This document shows positions 1-8,783 of a stretch of DNA of 23,302 bases, one piece after another. The number at the start of each line of letters is the position of its first letter. Within the stretch, counting starts at the first letter, position 1. The notes beneath the pieces are model-generated. The model was not told where the DNA came from. It saw nothing but the letters and a program-made list of their open reading frames with translations, and ran no database searches. This DNA is from a virus. The position numbers and the translations under genes were made by a program. The stretch spans positions 1 through 23,302 of IMG/VR virus record IMGVR_UViG_3300023192_002910; one strand, written 5' to 3'.

Positions 1-84
1 TCTACATTACCTGACACAGTATTAATATTAACAGTTAAATTTGTTTGTAAAGATTCTACATTACCTGATACAATATCAATATTT
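1..84 (-). repeat. 54-base tandem repeat in fibre gene
   Basis: Bases 1-30 and 55-84 match at 26 of 30 positions with a 54-base period. In protein this is an 18-residue repeat built around VSGNVES. The array may continue beyond the left edge. Such in-frame repeats are typical of fibre shafts and can change copy number. Confidence 0.65.
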
Positions 85-239
85 GATTGAATCATCGCTG
101 TATTAGCCGTCGATCCCAAATGACGGGCTAATACCGATAAATTACTAAGATGTCTGCTTTCAATCGCTGCACTAGCAATTTTTGTATTACTAATTACATT
201 GGATTCTATAACAGGTGATGTTACTTTTGTTAAAGCCAT
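1..239 (-). CDS. Tail fibre-like protein, N-terminal part (runs off the left edge)
   Basis: The reading frame starts at the ATG at 239-237 and stays open to base 1, giving about 79 residues; the C-terminus lies outside the window. An AAAGGA ribosome binding site about 8 bases upstream supports the start. The protein begins MALTKVTSPVIESNVISNTK and has no signal peptide. It is rich in Asn, Ser, Thr, Ile and Val. An 18-residue unit containing VSGNVES repeats at its visible end, as expected for a trimeric beta-rich or coiled fibre shaft. The segment ISNTKIASAAIESRHLSN resembles ISNTKIQAATITSHEIEDRK in the collar-domain fibre at 789-1865, so the two may share a shaft or attachment module. The last gene of a tail operon after the J gene is usually a fibre. 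Function is inferred from composition and position. Confidence 0.6.
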   Translation of the reverse strand, partial: MALTKVTSPVIESNVISNTKIASAAIESRHLSNLSVLARHLGSTANTAMIQSNIDIVSGNVESLQTNLTVNINTVSGNV

Positions 240-268
240 GTTTTTTTATCCTTTAAACAAGCTAATTA

Positions 269-772
269 TTAATTATTTTCTTTATCATTTGAGTTTTCAT
301 CTTCTTCAACTTCTAATTCTTTGAAAAATTCTTCTAAATAATCCTTTTGCTCAACAGGTTCTGACGTTTCTTCAAAAAATTCTTTAATAAATTCTTCAAC
401 CTGTTCATCAACACTGGGTGGTTTAAGTAAGTCATCCCACTCTTCACCAATTGTTGCTCTCATGACTAAGTCTCTACAATAATTTGCTTCATCTTCGTTT
501 AATGGTTCCAATCTTCCATCTAACCATTTTTTTTCTGTATATTTTACTGTAGGCGTTTCTTCTAAATAAAGTGAAAAAACCATACCTTTAAGTAAATTTG
601 CTACTCTAGGTTCCTTTTCTATAAATTGATCATAAGGAAAAGTTCTTTGAATTAACTCTCCTTTACTTTCATTTGTTATTTTTCTATAACCACAATACAC
701 TATTCTAGTTTCGTTGTCAAGTGCATTAAATTTAATAAACTCTAATGGCTCTTCTAATTTTTCTAGTTCCAT
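269..772 (-). CDS. Acidic protein of unknown function between two fibre genes
   Basis: This 167-residue protein starts at the ATG at 772-770 behind an AGAGGA ribosome binding site. I do not recognise its family. Residues 1 to about 115 look like a small mixed alpha/beta domain, including LPEXX-free segments such as RIVYCGYRKI and KWLDGRLEPLNEDEANYC. The last 50 residues hold about 20 Glu or Asp. They contain two similar helical segments, EEFIKEFFEE and LEEFFKELEVEE, suggesting amphipathic helices that could bind a partner. There is no signal peptide or membrane segment. It sits 16 bases after the collar-fibre gene and 29 bases before the next fibre gene, in the same orientation. A fibre-assembly chaperone or fibre-linked adaptor is a reasonable guess from position and acidity, but nothing in the sequence proves it. 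Confidence 0.7.
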   Translation of the reverse strand: MELEKLEEPLEFIKFNALDNETRIVYCGYRKITNESKGELIQRTFPYDQFIEKEPRVANLLKGMVFSLYLEETPTVKYTEKKWLDGRLEPLNEDEANYCRDLVMRATIGEEWDDLLKPPSVDEQVEEFIKEFFEETSEPVEQKDYLEEFFKELEVEEDENSNDKENN

Positions 773-788
773 TATTTTCCTCTCTTTC

Positions 789-1865
789 TTAAGTTTTAAC
801 TATCCATTGAACTACTACAGTTGGAATTGTTGTCGTAGCTGTTAAGGATGAATGATCTGAAACAGCAGATACAACAGAAGTTGTTGATGAATCTTTTGCA
901 GACGCTGCTACAGTAGTCGTTGTTAGTGAATGCGACGACGGCGTAAAAGACGTACTAGTAAGTTGTGAAGACGCAGACATTGACCCTGTTTGAGTTCCTA
1001 AAGTAGAATTATTTGTTCCCTTACCTAACGCAAGTCTGTCTCCAAAACTCGGAACGTTAAAAGTATTATTACCATTTCCAGACCCATAAGTTGATCCTAA
1101 AACTGTAAATAAGGCTGCATATGTAGTTCTATTAACTGCAGTACCATCACAAAGTAAATATCCCGTTGGTGCACTAGCTGCACCATATGCTAAAAGTGAT
1201 CCTGATGGAACTGCTTGCGCCAGATCAAAACCAATTTTTGATAATATTACCGAATCATCTGCTAATTCATGTTCTGTAATAGAAACAGCTTCAATATCCA
1301 CATTTGAAATTTTTCTATCTTCAATTTCATGTGATGTGATTGTCGCAGCTTGAATTTTTGTATTACTTATAGAACGCTCTGCATACATCGTATTTTCTAC
1401 AGATAAAGGATGTGGTATACCAACATCCTTAATAGCTGTAGCAGTATTACTAGATTTCATATATAATCTAGCATTAGAATCGCCCACAATCGTTCCAACT
1501 GTAACAAATAATTCTCCGATTTGATAATTAGCTGGTGTAGTATTAGCTAAATCGTTTTCATATCTTGTACCTATACCAACTCTATTCCAGTTAGCACCTG
1601 GTCCTTCTCCGTTTTTCTTATTAGCTTTATCATTAATGTATAAAGCATTAAATGTTGAACTTCTATATAAAATTCCTTGAGCTGCATCACCGTCCATTGA
1701 TGTATTAGCTCCTGAAGTATCTACATAGTTTTGAGGTGCAGGTACTGAGGTACTATAAAAAGACTGCACCAACGACTGTAAGCTTCCATTTAAATGTATT
1801 CGAGACGTGGCAATTGAATTACCCGCTCCTGTTAACACAAAAGTATTTGAACTTCCTAGTGCCAT
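789..1865 (-). CDS. Tail fibre protein with phage tail collar domain
   Basis: This 358-residue protein starts at the ATG at 1865-1863; its AAGGAG ribosome binding site overlaps the stop codon of the J gene, so translation is probably coupled. Residues about 1-210 form a Ser/Thr/Asn-rich shaft with SISNTKIQ and KISNVDIEAVSITEHEL repeats. Residues about 215-275 match the tail collar family, with SGSLLAYGAASAPTGYLLCD followed by NTFNVPSFGDRLALGKG. The C-terminus is a Ser/Thr-rich stretch ending in VVVQWIVKT; a short VQWIIK-type end is common in collar-domain fibres. In this family the collar domain belongs to the distal fibre and contributes to receptor binding or trimer assembly. Its position right after J suggests a side or tip fibre. 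The domain call is firm; the receptor is unknown. Confidence 0.85.
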   Translation of the reverse strand: MALGSSNTFVLTGAGNSIATSRIHLNGSLQSLVQSFYSTSVPAPQNYVDTSGANTSMDGDAAQGILYRSSTFNALYINDKANKKNGEGPGANWNRVGIGTRYENDLANTTPANYQIGELFVTVGTIVGDSNARLYMKSSNTATAIKDVGIPHPLSVENTMYAERSISNTKIQAATITSHEIEDRKISNVDIEAVSITEHELADDSVILSKIGFDLAQAVPSGSLLAYGAASAPTGYLLCDGTAVNRTTYAALFTVLGSTYGSGNGNNTFNVPSFGDRLALGKGTNNSTLGTQTGSMSASSQLTSTSFTPSSHSLTTTTVAASAKDSSTTSVVSAVSDHSSLTATTTIPTVVVQWIVKT

Positions 1866-1877
1866 AAAATTTTCTCC

Positions 1878-4800
1878 TTAAACGCCAGTCATTGTAGCTA
1901 GCACTCTATCTCCTACTGCTGATTGGCTGTTAGATGCAAAAATAACATTTATATTTGCTCCTGTTGCTGTTCTTCCAATAATTACCGCAGTCGGTGCTGC
2001 TAAAACATTTGCACTTTCTAAAACAGTTAATGAAATTCCCGGCGGATTAGCAAATCCAGCAGAAGTATAATCAATAAGTGTATTACCACCAACGTCACTA
2101 TTTGCAGTATGAACAGCTTCAACTGTAAAACTAATTATTTGTTTATCTATTGTATATTCAAAACGATCTATAATAAAATTGGTTCCTGCAGGGTTACTAT
2201 TTTGAACATTATATTGTAATTGAAAATACCTCAAAGTTTGAAATCCAGAAGAATGCACCACATATCCCTTGGTTCCTAAACTTCCAAAAGTACTAATATT
2301 TACATTACCGTTTGCAAAGAACGGATCAGTAGATGTAACTCGCATAAGTAAATTACTAGTAATAGTAGATGAATCTCCAGCAAAAGTTGTAGTAGTTCCT
2401 ATCGGATCATTATATTGAGATAAATCTACTAATTTATAACTAGATACTACAGTAGCTAAGTTTGCAAACGTATTACCTCCTGTTGGTTCTCCATTTGCAA
2501 AATAACTTTCACCTAATTTTACTGCATTTGCATTAACAACTTCTGCAATTAATGAATAACTGTTTGAATTAGATATATCATTAACAAATTGTCCATCATT
2601 CCAAATTGCATACACATTTCCTGTAGATCCGCCACTTATTAATGTTTTATTTATAAGCTCATCAAACGTAACTGCGGCAGCAGCAGAATTGCTAAATCCT
2701 AAAACAGTTCCTAGTCCTTCGGCTCCTCCACATGCGGTATCAATTATAATAGTATTATCATCACTGACTTCTGTTACGCCTGCAGCTATGTCTGTTCTAA
2801 AAGTATTCCAAGTAGAAGCAGTAGCAGAAGTTCCAATTACGTTTGCTGTAATACTCGAAGCAGTATTAGCAGTAACATCTCTTACTTGTGTTTGATAAAA
2901 AGCAGAATTACCACTAAACTGTAAATCTGTAGGAGCAAGACTAACAACAGACCATCCTGATGATGTGCCATTTGCATTATCAACAAGACTTGAATCAAAT
3001 GTTGCGGATACTATACCACCAGTATTAGAATTTGCGAAACTTGGAAAATTAGTTTCTGTTCTATTTGAGTTAGGAAAACCTGAAACAACATTTCCACCCG
3101 GATTATCTTCACTATAAGTTTTAAATACCCTAACAACAGCAGTTCTATTTGTAGTAATTGTTATTCCAACTACATTCGTACTCATATTACCACTAGTATC
3201 ACGGGTTTTTGCTAAATATGTAAATGTACCAAATGTATCAATTGGTCGTGCTTTACGTGTAGAACCGGCACTAACTGTTACAAAAGGATCAGCTGTTTGA
3301 AAAGCTGCATCAAAACCTGCTGTATCAATTGCTCCCGAAGCTCGTTTGATTATAACCTCTTTTAAGTCTAAATCAATTAATTCCCCTGTAAGTGTCGTTA
3401 CGTATTGCCAAAATAGTGTTATTGTGTCCCCAAGTTGACCTGCACTAAAATTTATAATATTTTGTGGTAGTGCGGATTTTCCAATAATTGCATTCTGTAC
3501 TTCTGCACTAACACCTCTGATATCATTATTTAAGGGAGTTACCCGAACAATTAATGTATTTATTGCAGACACACTTCCTCGATCTATATTATTTATAGTA
3601 TATCTTATTTTTCCATCACTGTCAACCCCTGATGCTGGTACAATAACCGTATTAAAAGAAGTTAAATCTGTCAATTCCCCAGTAACTCGATAAGATAACT
3701 CGTAGCCTGTAATTTCTTGATTTGATATGTGAGTAAAAGACACAATGGCTCTAACCGACACACCGACGGTAGTATCTAAATATAAACTTTCAGTAAATGT
3801 TAAATCTGTAACTTTTTGTATTGGAAGTTGATCAATTTGAATTGATTGAGTACTATAAGGACTACGTCTTTTAAGGGTATTTACATTTCTTGCTCTAATT
3901 ATTGTTATCCCAAGATTTATAGCTTTAATAATTCTATCATGTGGTATAGTTAGAGATTCAAATCCAGAAGAAAGTGCCATAGAGTATACATTATGACTTG
4001 CTAAATTCCACGTACCAGGAACAGTAGCTGGATTATAATCTAAAGTAAAAGTAGATCCTTCAACATTATTAACTGTTCCAAAAGTTATATCAGGACTAAT
4101 ATTAACAGCTGTTACACCAGAAGAATTAGCGGATAATCTTTGTTTTACTTGAACTCTATAAATTTGATTTGCGGTAACAGTAGTATTATATTTTTCACTA
4201 CCTACATAATAACTAGTATTTACAACTGAATACACATTACCTGCTGAAAATTGTATATTATCTCCAACTTCAATTGTTGGAACTGTATAAACATCTGCTA
4301 TAGTTTTACAAACTTGTTCTGTACCATCCAATCCTGTAATAGTAACAGACGAATTACCGGAGTCTAAAGAAAATTCAGAAGTTGCTTTTTCAGTTCCATC
4401 AACAAAAACTCGTACTTGCTTTTTAAATCTTAAATTAGTTTCTAACGGTTGAGTAAAATTACCACCAGAAATTCCCGCAGTTATATTTGCATTAGTAACA
4501 CTTGAAACTAAGGAAGTACCTGTAAGATATATAGAATTAGCTGAAAATGTAGAAGGATCTAAAATTTGTCCAAGATATGCGTAAAACGGAGATTCCTCTA
4601 ATATATCGGATAACTTAATAGAACCAGAATGTTCGTTTTGAATTTTAATTTTACTGTTTGCAATACCAGCAACATTAGCATCTACTACATTTGCGCTAAA
4701 GTCTACTAATCTACTTTTATTGTCAATAAAACCAAGTCCACCAGTACCTGTATTAGATTTTTCGTTAATAGGAATAGTTATATGATCATAACCTTTTAAA

Positions 4801-7800
4801 CCGCTAAAAGTAGTTATTCCATCATTAACTAATAACATATGATTTGAAAAATTTTCATCATAAATATCGGGTAATCCAACAATAGTAAGAAGAATATTAC
4901 CATTAGAAACACCGCTTTCAACGTCTACCGTTGCTGTAGTTTCAACTAATACAGGAATAGTTCCTAAAATAGTTTGAAAACCGTTCTTACCAATTAAAGC
5001 ACTGGTTTGATTGTTTGCTAATAAACCGATATTATTACAAGTCATTGTTAACGGAAGACTCGCAGTTTGCGAAGTTATAGTTACAGAATCAACAGGTCTA
5101 GCTATTTGGTATTCTGTTGAAATAAATAACGGATATCCTGTTCTATTTGTAGTAGCATTTACTAATAAATCGTGTCTTACTGAACCATCATTTAATCTTG
5201 TAGGTATATGTTGTAACTTTAATATAGGCGGAGGAGGAGCAGTTAATGCAGATATAGTATCATCATATCTTTGTGGTGTGTAGTTAATTACTGTGTCTGA
5301 ATCTGAATACACATTTGGAACATATTCAACACCAGCTACAGTTATTTTTTCGTCTTCATTTCGTTCAAGAGATGTTACTTTAAATAACTTATCATTTCGA
5401 TTTCCATAAAAATTAGTTAGTTCACCTTCACCAAAACTCCACAAATCACCCTTTATCGGAACAGTATTTGCTTGAAACTGTACATCTGTAGTTTTAAACG
5501 CATTACTATTGTGATCAAATCTTTCAGTAGTTTTTAATTCAATTAAATCAATTCCTGAGTCAGCATTGCCTGTTGTTAAAACTTGATATGCAGTGTTACT
5601 AACAACATAATATTCAACTCTGTCACTTTGTTGTCCTATATGTCGTAACACTAATGGTAAAGTATTACCTAAAATAGTACTTTCTGTAATAGCAGGAGAA
5701 GTAAAATGTTCTAGCAAAACATTGTTAGTATTAACTGATGCATTTGCCGCAACTTTTCCACCAAAACCATATGCTACACCCACAGATCTAGATGAAATAG
5801 CAATTATATCACCAATAGATAAGTTTATAGCATCAGTTCCTGTTTTAAAAGATACTTGCCTTCTTAAATATTTACTAGCCGCAATCATGTATTGTCCATG
5901 ACGCTGTGCTTGGCTACGTCTAGTAACACCAGCCAACTCGACTGATTGAATATTTTCTATTTGTTGTAAATCTCTAAGAGCTTGAGGATCATCTATTCTA
6001 ATAGTTTCTCTTTTATAATGATTACCTGGCTCAGTGTACGTTATGTCTGCCCCTGTTATAATATCGGTTTCTTTAGTACCAAAAAAAGCTAATGATTCTT
6101 TTTCGATATTTGCGTCATTAAAAATCGCCACAGGAATATCATCTGGCATATCCACATTTAAAGTTATTTTACCACCAGAATAAAATAATATTGCTCTCAT
6201 TGTAGAAGAAACTCTTTGAACAATATCTAAAACTTGATTGGTTTCAAAAATAGTTAGGTTTAAAGTAAAACGTCTTTCTTTAACTTTTGTATCTCGTGGT
6301 AATCCAAGAAGTGTTTCTTTAACTTCTGAAAGCACATTTCTTGGTTTGTGTCTAAAAGTGCCATCAGCGAAACCTTCTACTCCTTTATATTGTCCAGTAG
6401 TAAGATCACAAGCATCACAATACATAGAGACCTTATAAAAGAAAAATTTATCTATATTTTCTTCGGGTATACCTAGTCCATAACTATTATTAGTTAACAT
6501 ATCGTATAAAATCCATACAGGATTTTGTGTCCAAGAAAATACAAAAGTGCCGTCCCAAACACCTTCATATAGTGCAGGATTTAATTCTGTTTTAATTGTA
6601 CCTGTTCCTGATTTTTGTAATCTATAACCTTGTGTGGAATACCCAACGCTCGTAGAATTACCATTAATAACTATGGAACCTGTCTCTGGACACTCTAGTT
6701 GTCTCCAATCTATTTCTCCATCGGCTAAGATTGGTTGATTATAATTAGATGGTACTTTAACTACTAATCCTTTCACCAAACAAGTAAAAGTTGGTATTTG
6801 ACCTTGATGTTCAGCAAACGACTTAATAGCATATCCTATTAATGCTGTACGAGGATACGCTTGATCATCTTCTTCTATTTCATCCCACCCAGTAAATTGT
6901 ACTGAGTCAGCAATTCTATTAGAATCACTGTCAGCAGATGTTTTTTCAACATTAAATTTATATCCGTTAGTGCTTTTACTACCATCAGGAATATCGACCA
7001 GTACTTGAAATTTAAATGGAGTATTAGTTTTTCCATTAATTGTTCTTCCAGCAGAAGCTATTTGTGTTATTCCTGCTGCATCAAAAACCGTAATTTTTAC
7101 TGATACTGCAAATCCCCTAACATTACCGTTTTCATCTGACTCTTGTAATCCGGAAAGACTAAAATTAAATCGTAATTTATCCCAATCTTGTAGGCTTGTA
7201 GCTTGTTTATCAATAGAAGCTCTTGGAACTCCTGCAATATTACCTTTTTTCAAATTGATAGCATTTTGTAATGATTGTGGAGTTACAATTTGATCACCAA
7301 ATTGCGTCATAGCAGTTTGATCAATAGTGCCTGTTCTAGTTGAAGTTTTAAATACGTCTGTATTTTCTTCACCGTCACCATCAAGATTTATTAAATCATC
7401 CACATTTCCATCATTTAATTCAATATCTTGTGACCCGTTAGGATTAATTCTGTATATAGGACCCTCTCCAATCGCTACCGTAACAAAAAGAATATCAGTA
7501 GAAAACAAAGTATTAGGATCTTCTACAGCAGCAGGAGCAGAGCCCCCTCCTTTACCACCTCCACCTTTATTTGATAATCTAATATCCTCACAAATATAGT
7601 TATGGTATGTATTAACAGTTAAATTATAAACAGTCTCATCTAGATACGATTCATTTTCTAAAAACAATATTTTACTCTTAGAATTATCCTCTAAAGTTAA
7701 TTCTTCATCAATTTTCCATTCTTTAACTTCTTTATAATCATTATTTTTATCGTATAAATAATGATTATCAGTAACTCTAAATTTTCCTTTTTCATGTGTT

Positions 7801-8051
7801 ACTGTAATAATATAACCAACAGTTTCAGAAGGTATGTGTTTCCATGTTTTTTCGATATATGAAATCTGTTTCATGTCATAATTATCAAAACAATAAACAG
7901 CGTCTCCAATTTTCAGTGTTTCAATTGGAAAATTACCTTCTGGAGTAGACACAAGTGCACCTGCTGGGAAACAACCGCCTCCTCCGCCGCTTCCTTCTAT
8001 CCATGGTACATGTGAACCTTGTACTATGCTATAATTTTTATATACAGTCAT
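1878..8051 (-). CDS. J-type tail-tip attachment protein with N-terminal Hint domain
   Basis: At 2057 residues this is almost twice lambda gpJ (about 1130). The ATG directly follows the stop codon of the preceding I-type gene (TAAATG). Residues 1-26 end in a glycine run. Residues 27-161 form a Hint domain: Cys27 in CFPAGALV, PIETLKIGD at 42-50, TDNH at 94-97, and VYNLTVNTYHNYI at 141-153, ending at Ser160-Asn161. Glycine-rich sequence resumes at 163-170. The conserved J core begins near residue 182 (ILFVTVAIGEGPI; compare lambda LLSVIDAISEGPI) and includes VPSNYN near 435, YEGVWDGTF near 500 and YDMLTNNSYGLG near 519. Residues from about 1400 to 1600 look fibronectin III-like. The rest is long Asn/Ser/Thr-rich beta sequence, probably the receptor-binding tip. 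J proteins form the trimeric central tip of siphophage tails and set host range. Confidence 0.93.
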   Translation of the reverse strand: MTVYKNYSIVQGSHVPWIEGSGGGGGCFPAGALVSTPEGNFPIETLKIGDAVYCFDNYDMKQISYIEKTWKHIPSETVGYIITVTHEKGKFRVTDNHYLYDKNNDYKEVKEWKIDEELTLEDNSKSKILFLENESYLDETVYNLTVNTYHNYICEDIRLSNKGGGGKGGGSAPAAVEDPNTLFSTDILFVTVAIGEGPIYRINPNGSQDIELNDGNVDDLINLDGDGEENTDVFKTSTRTGTIDQTAMTQFGDQIVTPQSLQNAINLKKGNIAGVPRASIDKQATSLQDWDKLRFNFSLSGLQESDENGNVRGFAVSVKITVFDAAGITQIASAGRTINGKTNTPFKFQVLVDIPDGSKSTNGYKFNVEKTSADSDSNRIADSVQFTGWDEIEEDDQAYPRTALIGYAIKSFAEHQGQIPTFTCLVKGLVVKVPSNYNQPILADGEIDWRQLECPETGSIVINGNSTSVGYSTQGYRLQKSGTGTIKTELNPALYEGVWDGTFVFSWTQNPVWILYDMLTNNSYGLGIPEENIDKFFFYKVSMYCDACDLTTGQYKGVEGFADGTFRHKPRNVLSEVKETLLGLPRDTKVKERRFTLNLTIFETNQVLDIVQRVSSTMRAILFYSGGKITLNVDMPDDIPVAIFNDANIEKESLAFFGTKETDIITGADITYTEPGNHYKRETIRIDDPQALRDLQQIENIQSVELAGVTRRSQAQRHGQYMIAASKYLRRQVSFKTGTDAINLSIGDIIAISSRSVGVAYGFGGKVAANASVNTNNVLLEHFTSPAITESTILGNTLPLVLRHIGQQSDRVEYYVVSNTAYQVLTTGNADSGIDLIELKTTERFDHNSNAFKTTDVQFQANTVPIKGDLWSFGEGELTNFYGNRNDKLFKVTSLERNEDEKITVAGVEYVPNVYSDSDTVINYTPQRYDDTISALTAPPPPILKLQHIPTRLNDGSVRHDLLVNATTNRTGYPLFISTEYQIARPVDSVTITSQTASLPLTMTCNNIGLLANNQTSALIGKNGFQTILGTIPVLVETTATVDVESGVSNGNILLTIVGLPDIYDENFSNHMLLVNDGITTFSGLKGYDHITIPINEKSNTGTGGLGFIDNKSRLVDFSANVVDANVAGIANSKIKIQNEHSGSIKLSDILEESPFYAYLGQILDPSTFSANSIYLTGTSLVSSVTNANITAGISGGNFTQPLETNLRFKKQVRVFVDGTEKATSEFSLDSGNSSVTITGLDGTEQVCKTIADVYTVPTIEVGDNIQFSAGNVYSVVNTSYYVGSEKYNTTVTANQIYRVQVKQRLSANSSGVTAVNISPDITFGTVNNVEGSTFTLDYNPATVPGTWNLASHNVYSMALSSGFESLTIPHDRIIKAINLGITIIRARNVNTLKRRSPYSTQSIQIDQLPIQKVTDLTFTESLYLDTTVGVSVRAIVSFTHISNQEITGYELSYRVTGELTDLTSFNTVIVPASGVDSDGKIRYTINNIDRGSVSAINTLIVRVTPLNNDIRGVSAEVQNAIIGKSALPQNIINFSAGQLGDTITLFWQYVTTLTGELIDLDLKEVIIKRASGAIDTAGFDAAFQTADPFVTVSAGSTRKARPIDTFGTFTYLAKTRDTSGNMSTNVVGITITTNRTAVVRVFKTYSEDNPGGNVVSGFPNSNRTETNFPSFANSNTGGIVSATFDSSLVDNANGTSSGWSVVSLAPTDLQFSGNSAFYQTQVRDVTANTASSITANVIGTSATASTWNTFRTDIAAGVTEVSDDNTIIIDTACGGAEGLGTVLGFSNSAAAAVTFDELINKTLISGGSTGNVYAIWNDGQFVNDISNSNSYSLIAEVVNANAVKLGESYFANGEPTGGNTFANLATVVSSYKLVDLSQYNDPIGTTTTFAGDSSTITSNLLMRVTSTDPFFANGNVNISTFGSLGTKGYVVHSSGFQTLRYFQLQYNVQNSNPAGTNFIIDRFEYTIDKQIISFTVEAVHTANSDVGGNTLIDYTSAGFANPPGISLTVLESANVLAAPTAVIIGRTATGANINVIFASNSQSAVGDRVLATMTGV
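7569..7973 (-). other. Hint (intein/hedgehog-type) domain inside the J protein
   Basis: This in-frame segment encodes J residues 27-161. Block A is CFPAGALVSTPEG, with Cys27 as the candidate nucleophile after Gly26. Block B holds the TxxH motif (Thr94, His97). The block F region is VYNLTVNTYHNYI. The end is Leu159-Ser160-Asn161 followed by Lys162. A splicing intein would normally have His-Asn followed by Cys, Ser or Thr. Here the penultimate residue is Ser and the +1 residue is Lys, so standard splicing is unlikely. N-terminal thioester formation and Asn cyclisation remain chemically possible, as in bacterial intein-like domains. At about 135 residues there is no room for a homing endonuclease. 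The flanks are glycine runs, consistent with insertion into a flexible linker. Confidence 0.85.
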
Positions 8052-8783
8052 TTAACTGAAACTCTCCGATACTTTAATATCATCAGTATTACCGTGCTCT
8101 GTAGTTTCTACAAAACCACTAATTAATTGTCCCGCAACTCGTGTTTGACCATAGTGTATTGGCACACTTTGTCCTGATGAAGTTGTATTGATAAATGATT
8201 CAAATCTATCATTATTGCGTCTTTGTCCGCCATCTATAAATGTTACTTTTTGTGTTCGTGGCTTATTCAGTGCTTGTATTGCTATACTAATAACTAATGA
8301 AATTAGTTGTCCGAAAAAGAATTTGGGAGTAAAAATACCAGCAAAAAATCCTGGTGCAGTTGCCGCTCCTGTAGTAGCGGCAGCACCTGCGGTGGTTGCT
8401 GCGGTGGTTGCTGCAAATGCAGGTAAAATATAAACAGCCAAAAGAATTATTACAACAATAACGACTAATATCAATAAAAATTTACCAAATCCTTTGCCTG
8501 ATCCGTACAAAACTGGAACTATATATAAAACAGAATGTAATTTTTTCTTTAATCTGTCTACAACAAGATCATGTTGAGTTATTGGATTTTTTTCTTTATC
8601 TATAATACAAATATCTTGTGTAACCTTTGTATAACGTAATTCTGTTAAATAATAATTAAGTTTCGGAAATAAATTTATTAATGCACTAATAACATTTGAC
8701 ATATTAGCCGCTTCTATTTCGTGTTCAGATAATCCATTTGTATATTTTCTTAAAGATTTGTGAAAATGTAATTTAATTTTCAT
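8052..8783 (-). CDS. Tail assembly protein I-like, second copy
   Basis: This 243-residue protein matches the lambda gpI layout. An N-terminal beta-grasp-like domain (residues about 1-95) ends in LHSVLYIVPVLYGSGKG. A strongly hydrophobic segment rich in Leu, Ile and Val follows (about 100-128), then an Ala/Thr/Gly-rich stretch. The C-terminal block RRNNDRFESFINTT...IHYGQTRVAGQLISGFVETT corresponds to lambda NTYFSSLDN...LPVLYGEMRVGSRVVSQ. gpI is needed to build the tail tip and acts with J; its exact biochemical role is unclear even in lambda. The start overlaps the previous gene as TGATG, and the stop abuts the J start as TAAATG, so all three are probably coupled. It is clearly paralogous to the gene at 8783-9490: the last 30 residues are nearly the same. 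Confidence 0.87.
   Translation of the reverse strand: MKIKLHFHKSLRKYTNGLSEHEIEAANMSNVISALINLFPKLNYYLTELRYTKVTQDICIIDKEKNPITQHDLVVDRLKKKLHSVLYIVPVLYGSGKGFGKFLLILVVIVVIILLAVYILPAFAATTAATTAGAAATTGAATAPGFFAGIFTPKFFFGQLISLVISIAIQALNKPRTQKVTFIDGGQRRNNDRFESFINTTSSGQSVPIHYGQTRVAGQLISGFVETTEHGNTDDIKVSESFS

Noticed and set aside
7569-7973. A normal self-splicing intein in the J protein
   Set aside because: The residue after Asn161 is Lys, not Cys, Ser or Thr, and His before Asn is missing, so standard splicing chemistry is not expected.
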